The notes below the pieces were generated by a model that searched no databases, was not told where the DNA came from, and saw nothing but the letters and a program-made list of their open reading frames with translations. Positions 63,804 through 64,000 of a DNA stretch of 64,000 nt are shown here, one piece after another. The stretch is from contig NZ_WTVA01000015.1 in NCBI RefSeq assembly GCF_009882935.1, forward strand, positions 186,001 to 250,000, in the 5' to 3' direction. The translations under genes and the position numbers were made by a program. Origin of the DNA: Sneathiella chungangensis. GTDB lineage: Bacteria; Pseudomonadota; Alphaproteobacteria; Sneathiellales; Sneathiellaceae. Each line of letters opens with the position of its first letter. The stretch's first letter is position 1.

Positions 63804-64000
63804 TCAATTTACATCAACCGATTTTTTTTCAGCCTTCGCCGAAACATCCGTTGCCTTATCGTCTTCCGCGACGAAGAAGGTGTAGGAAAGCGTGATTACC
63901 TTGACTTCCTTCGCGTTCGGATCCTTGTCAATTTCCGGGTCTACAAAAAAAGTAACCGGCATCTGAACCCGTTCACCAGGCTGCAATACCTGCTCGGTAA
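63804..64000 (-). CDS. ctaG: Cytochrome c oxidase assembly protein Cox11/CtaG, C-terminal fragment
   Basis: Only the last 65 codons are in the window; the rest continues beyond 64000. TEQVLQPGERVQMPVTFFVDP and the following ITLSYTFFVAED match the end of the Cox11 periplasmic beta-domain, in which TEQxL follows the copper-binding CFCF motif (outside the window). Cox11 delivers copper to the CuB site of subunit I. The last 15 residues (ATDVSAKAEKKSVDVN) are a loose tail. Confidence 0.93.
   Translation of the reverse strand, partial: TEQVLQPGERVQMPVTFFVDPEIDKDPNAKEVKVITLSYTFFVAEDDKATDVSAKAEKKSVDVN

Overview
The window looks like chromosomal DNA of a facultatively denitrifying, motile alphaproteobacterium of moderate to high G+C. 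The evidence is a CcrM-type GANTC methyltransferase, a split ATP synthase with only the F0 genes here (including the b' subunit), an aa3-type oxidase assembly cluster (cox11, coxIII, DUF983, SURF1), an ETF:ubiquinone oxidoreductase, a clade I nos cluster and a CheZ phosphatase. I cannot fix the genus; the gene set would fit the Sneathiella, Kiloniella, Emcibacter or Kordiimonas neighbourhood. I see no prophage, insertion sequence, CRISPR array or rRNA.

Layout. (1) 1-97 is the tail of a short-chain dehydrogenase. It converges on a minus-strand cluster (109-9561) encoding two MFS transporters, a MaoC-fold protein, a SnoaL/NTF2-like protein, a nitronate monooxygenase-like flavoprotein, an AidB-type acyl-CoA dehydrogenase, an acyl-CoA ligase and a PuuE/cyclic-imidase-like hydrolase. 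This looks like an uptake and CoA-dependent breakdown pathway of unknown substrate. (2) 9665-12775 (plus) holds a PfkB kinase, two paralogous exported FecR-domain proteins and a PAS_5 protein. (3) 12799-24026 is the nitrous oxide reduction region: nosRZDFYL and apbE (nosX) on the minus strand, then nnrS, a divergent Dnr/NnrR-type Crp/Fnr regulator and a small DUF1858 CxxC protein. A Crp/Fnr-type box and a -10 element precede nosR at class II promoter spacing.

(4) 24255-28814 (minus) has tRNA-Gln(TTG), ispE, a TPR lipoprotein and ETF-QO. (5) 29127-39499 holds a divergent family 4 uracil-DNA glycosylase, a lytic transglycosylase, moaB, a PilZ protein, a 17 kDa-antigen-like exported protein, a radical SAM protein, rnhB, ccrM, an EF-hand protein, mutY, a DciA-like DUF721 protein and a Tat-exported DsbA-like protein. 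(6) 39522-45566 has smc and the F0 operon atpI-B-E-b'-b, closed by a terminator. (7) 45687-50422 (minus) is the glycine cleavage operon gcvT-H-PA-PB behind a tandem glycine riboswitch.

(8) 50448-57506 carries a lipoprotein, a double CDGSH protein, ispH, thrB, cheZ, rnhA, a peroxiredoxin, an orphan DsbD-alpha-like protein, yqgE and a GNAT. (9) 57536-64000 (minus) carries an M16 protease, thrC, an M32 carboxypeptidase, SURF1, DUF983, cytochrome oxidase subunit III and the end of cox11.

Most of the window is core metabolism and housekeeping. The parts I find least explained are the catabolic cluster, with a MaoC protein that appears to lack its catalytic Asp/His pair; the FecR pair with its PAS gene beside nos; the glycosylase with an altered first motif; and the GANTC-dense region upstream of ccrM.
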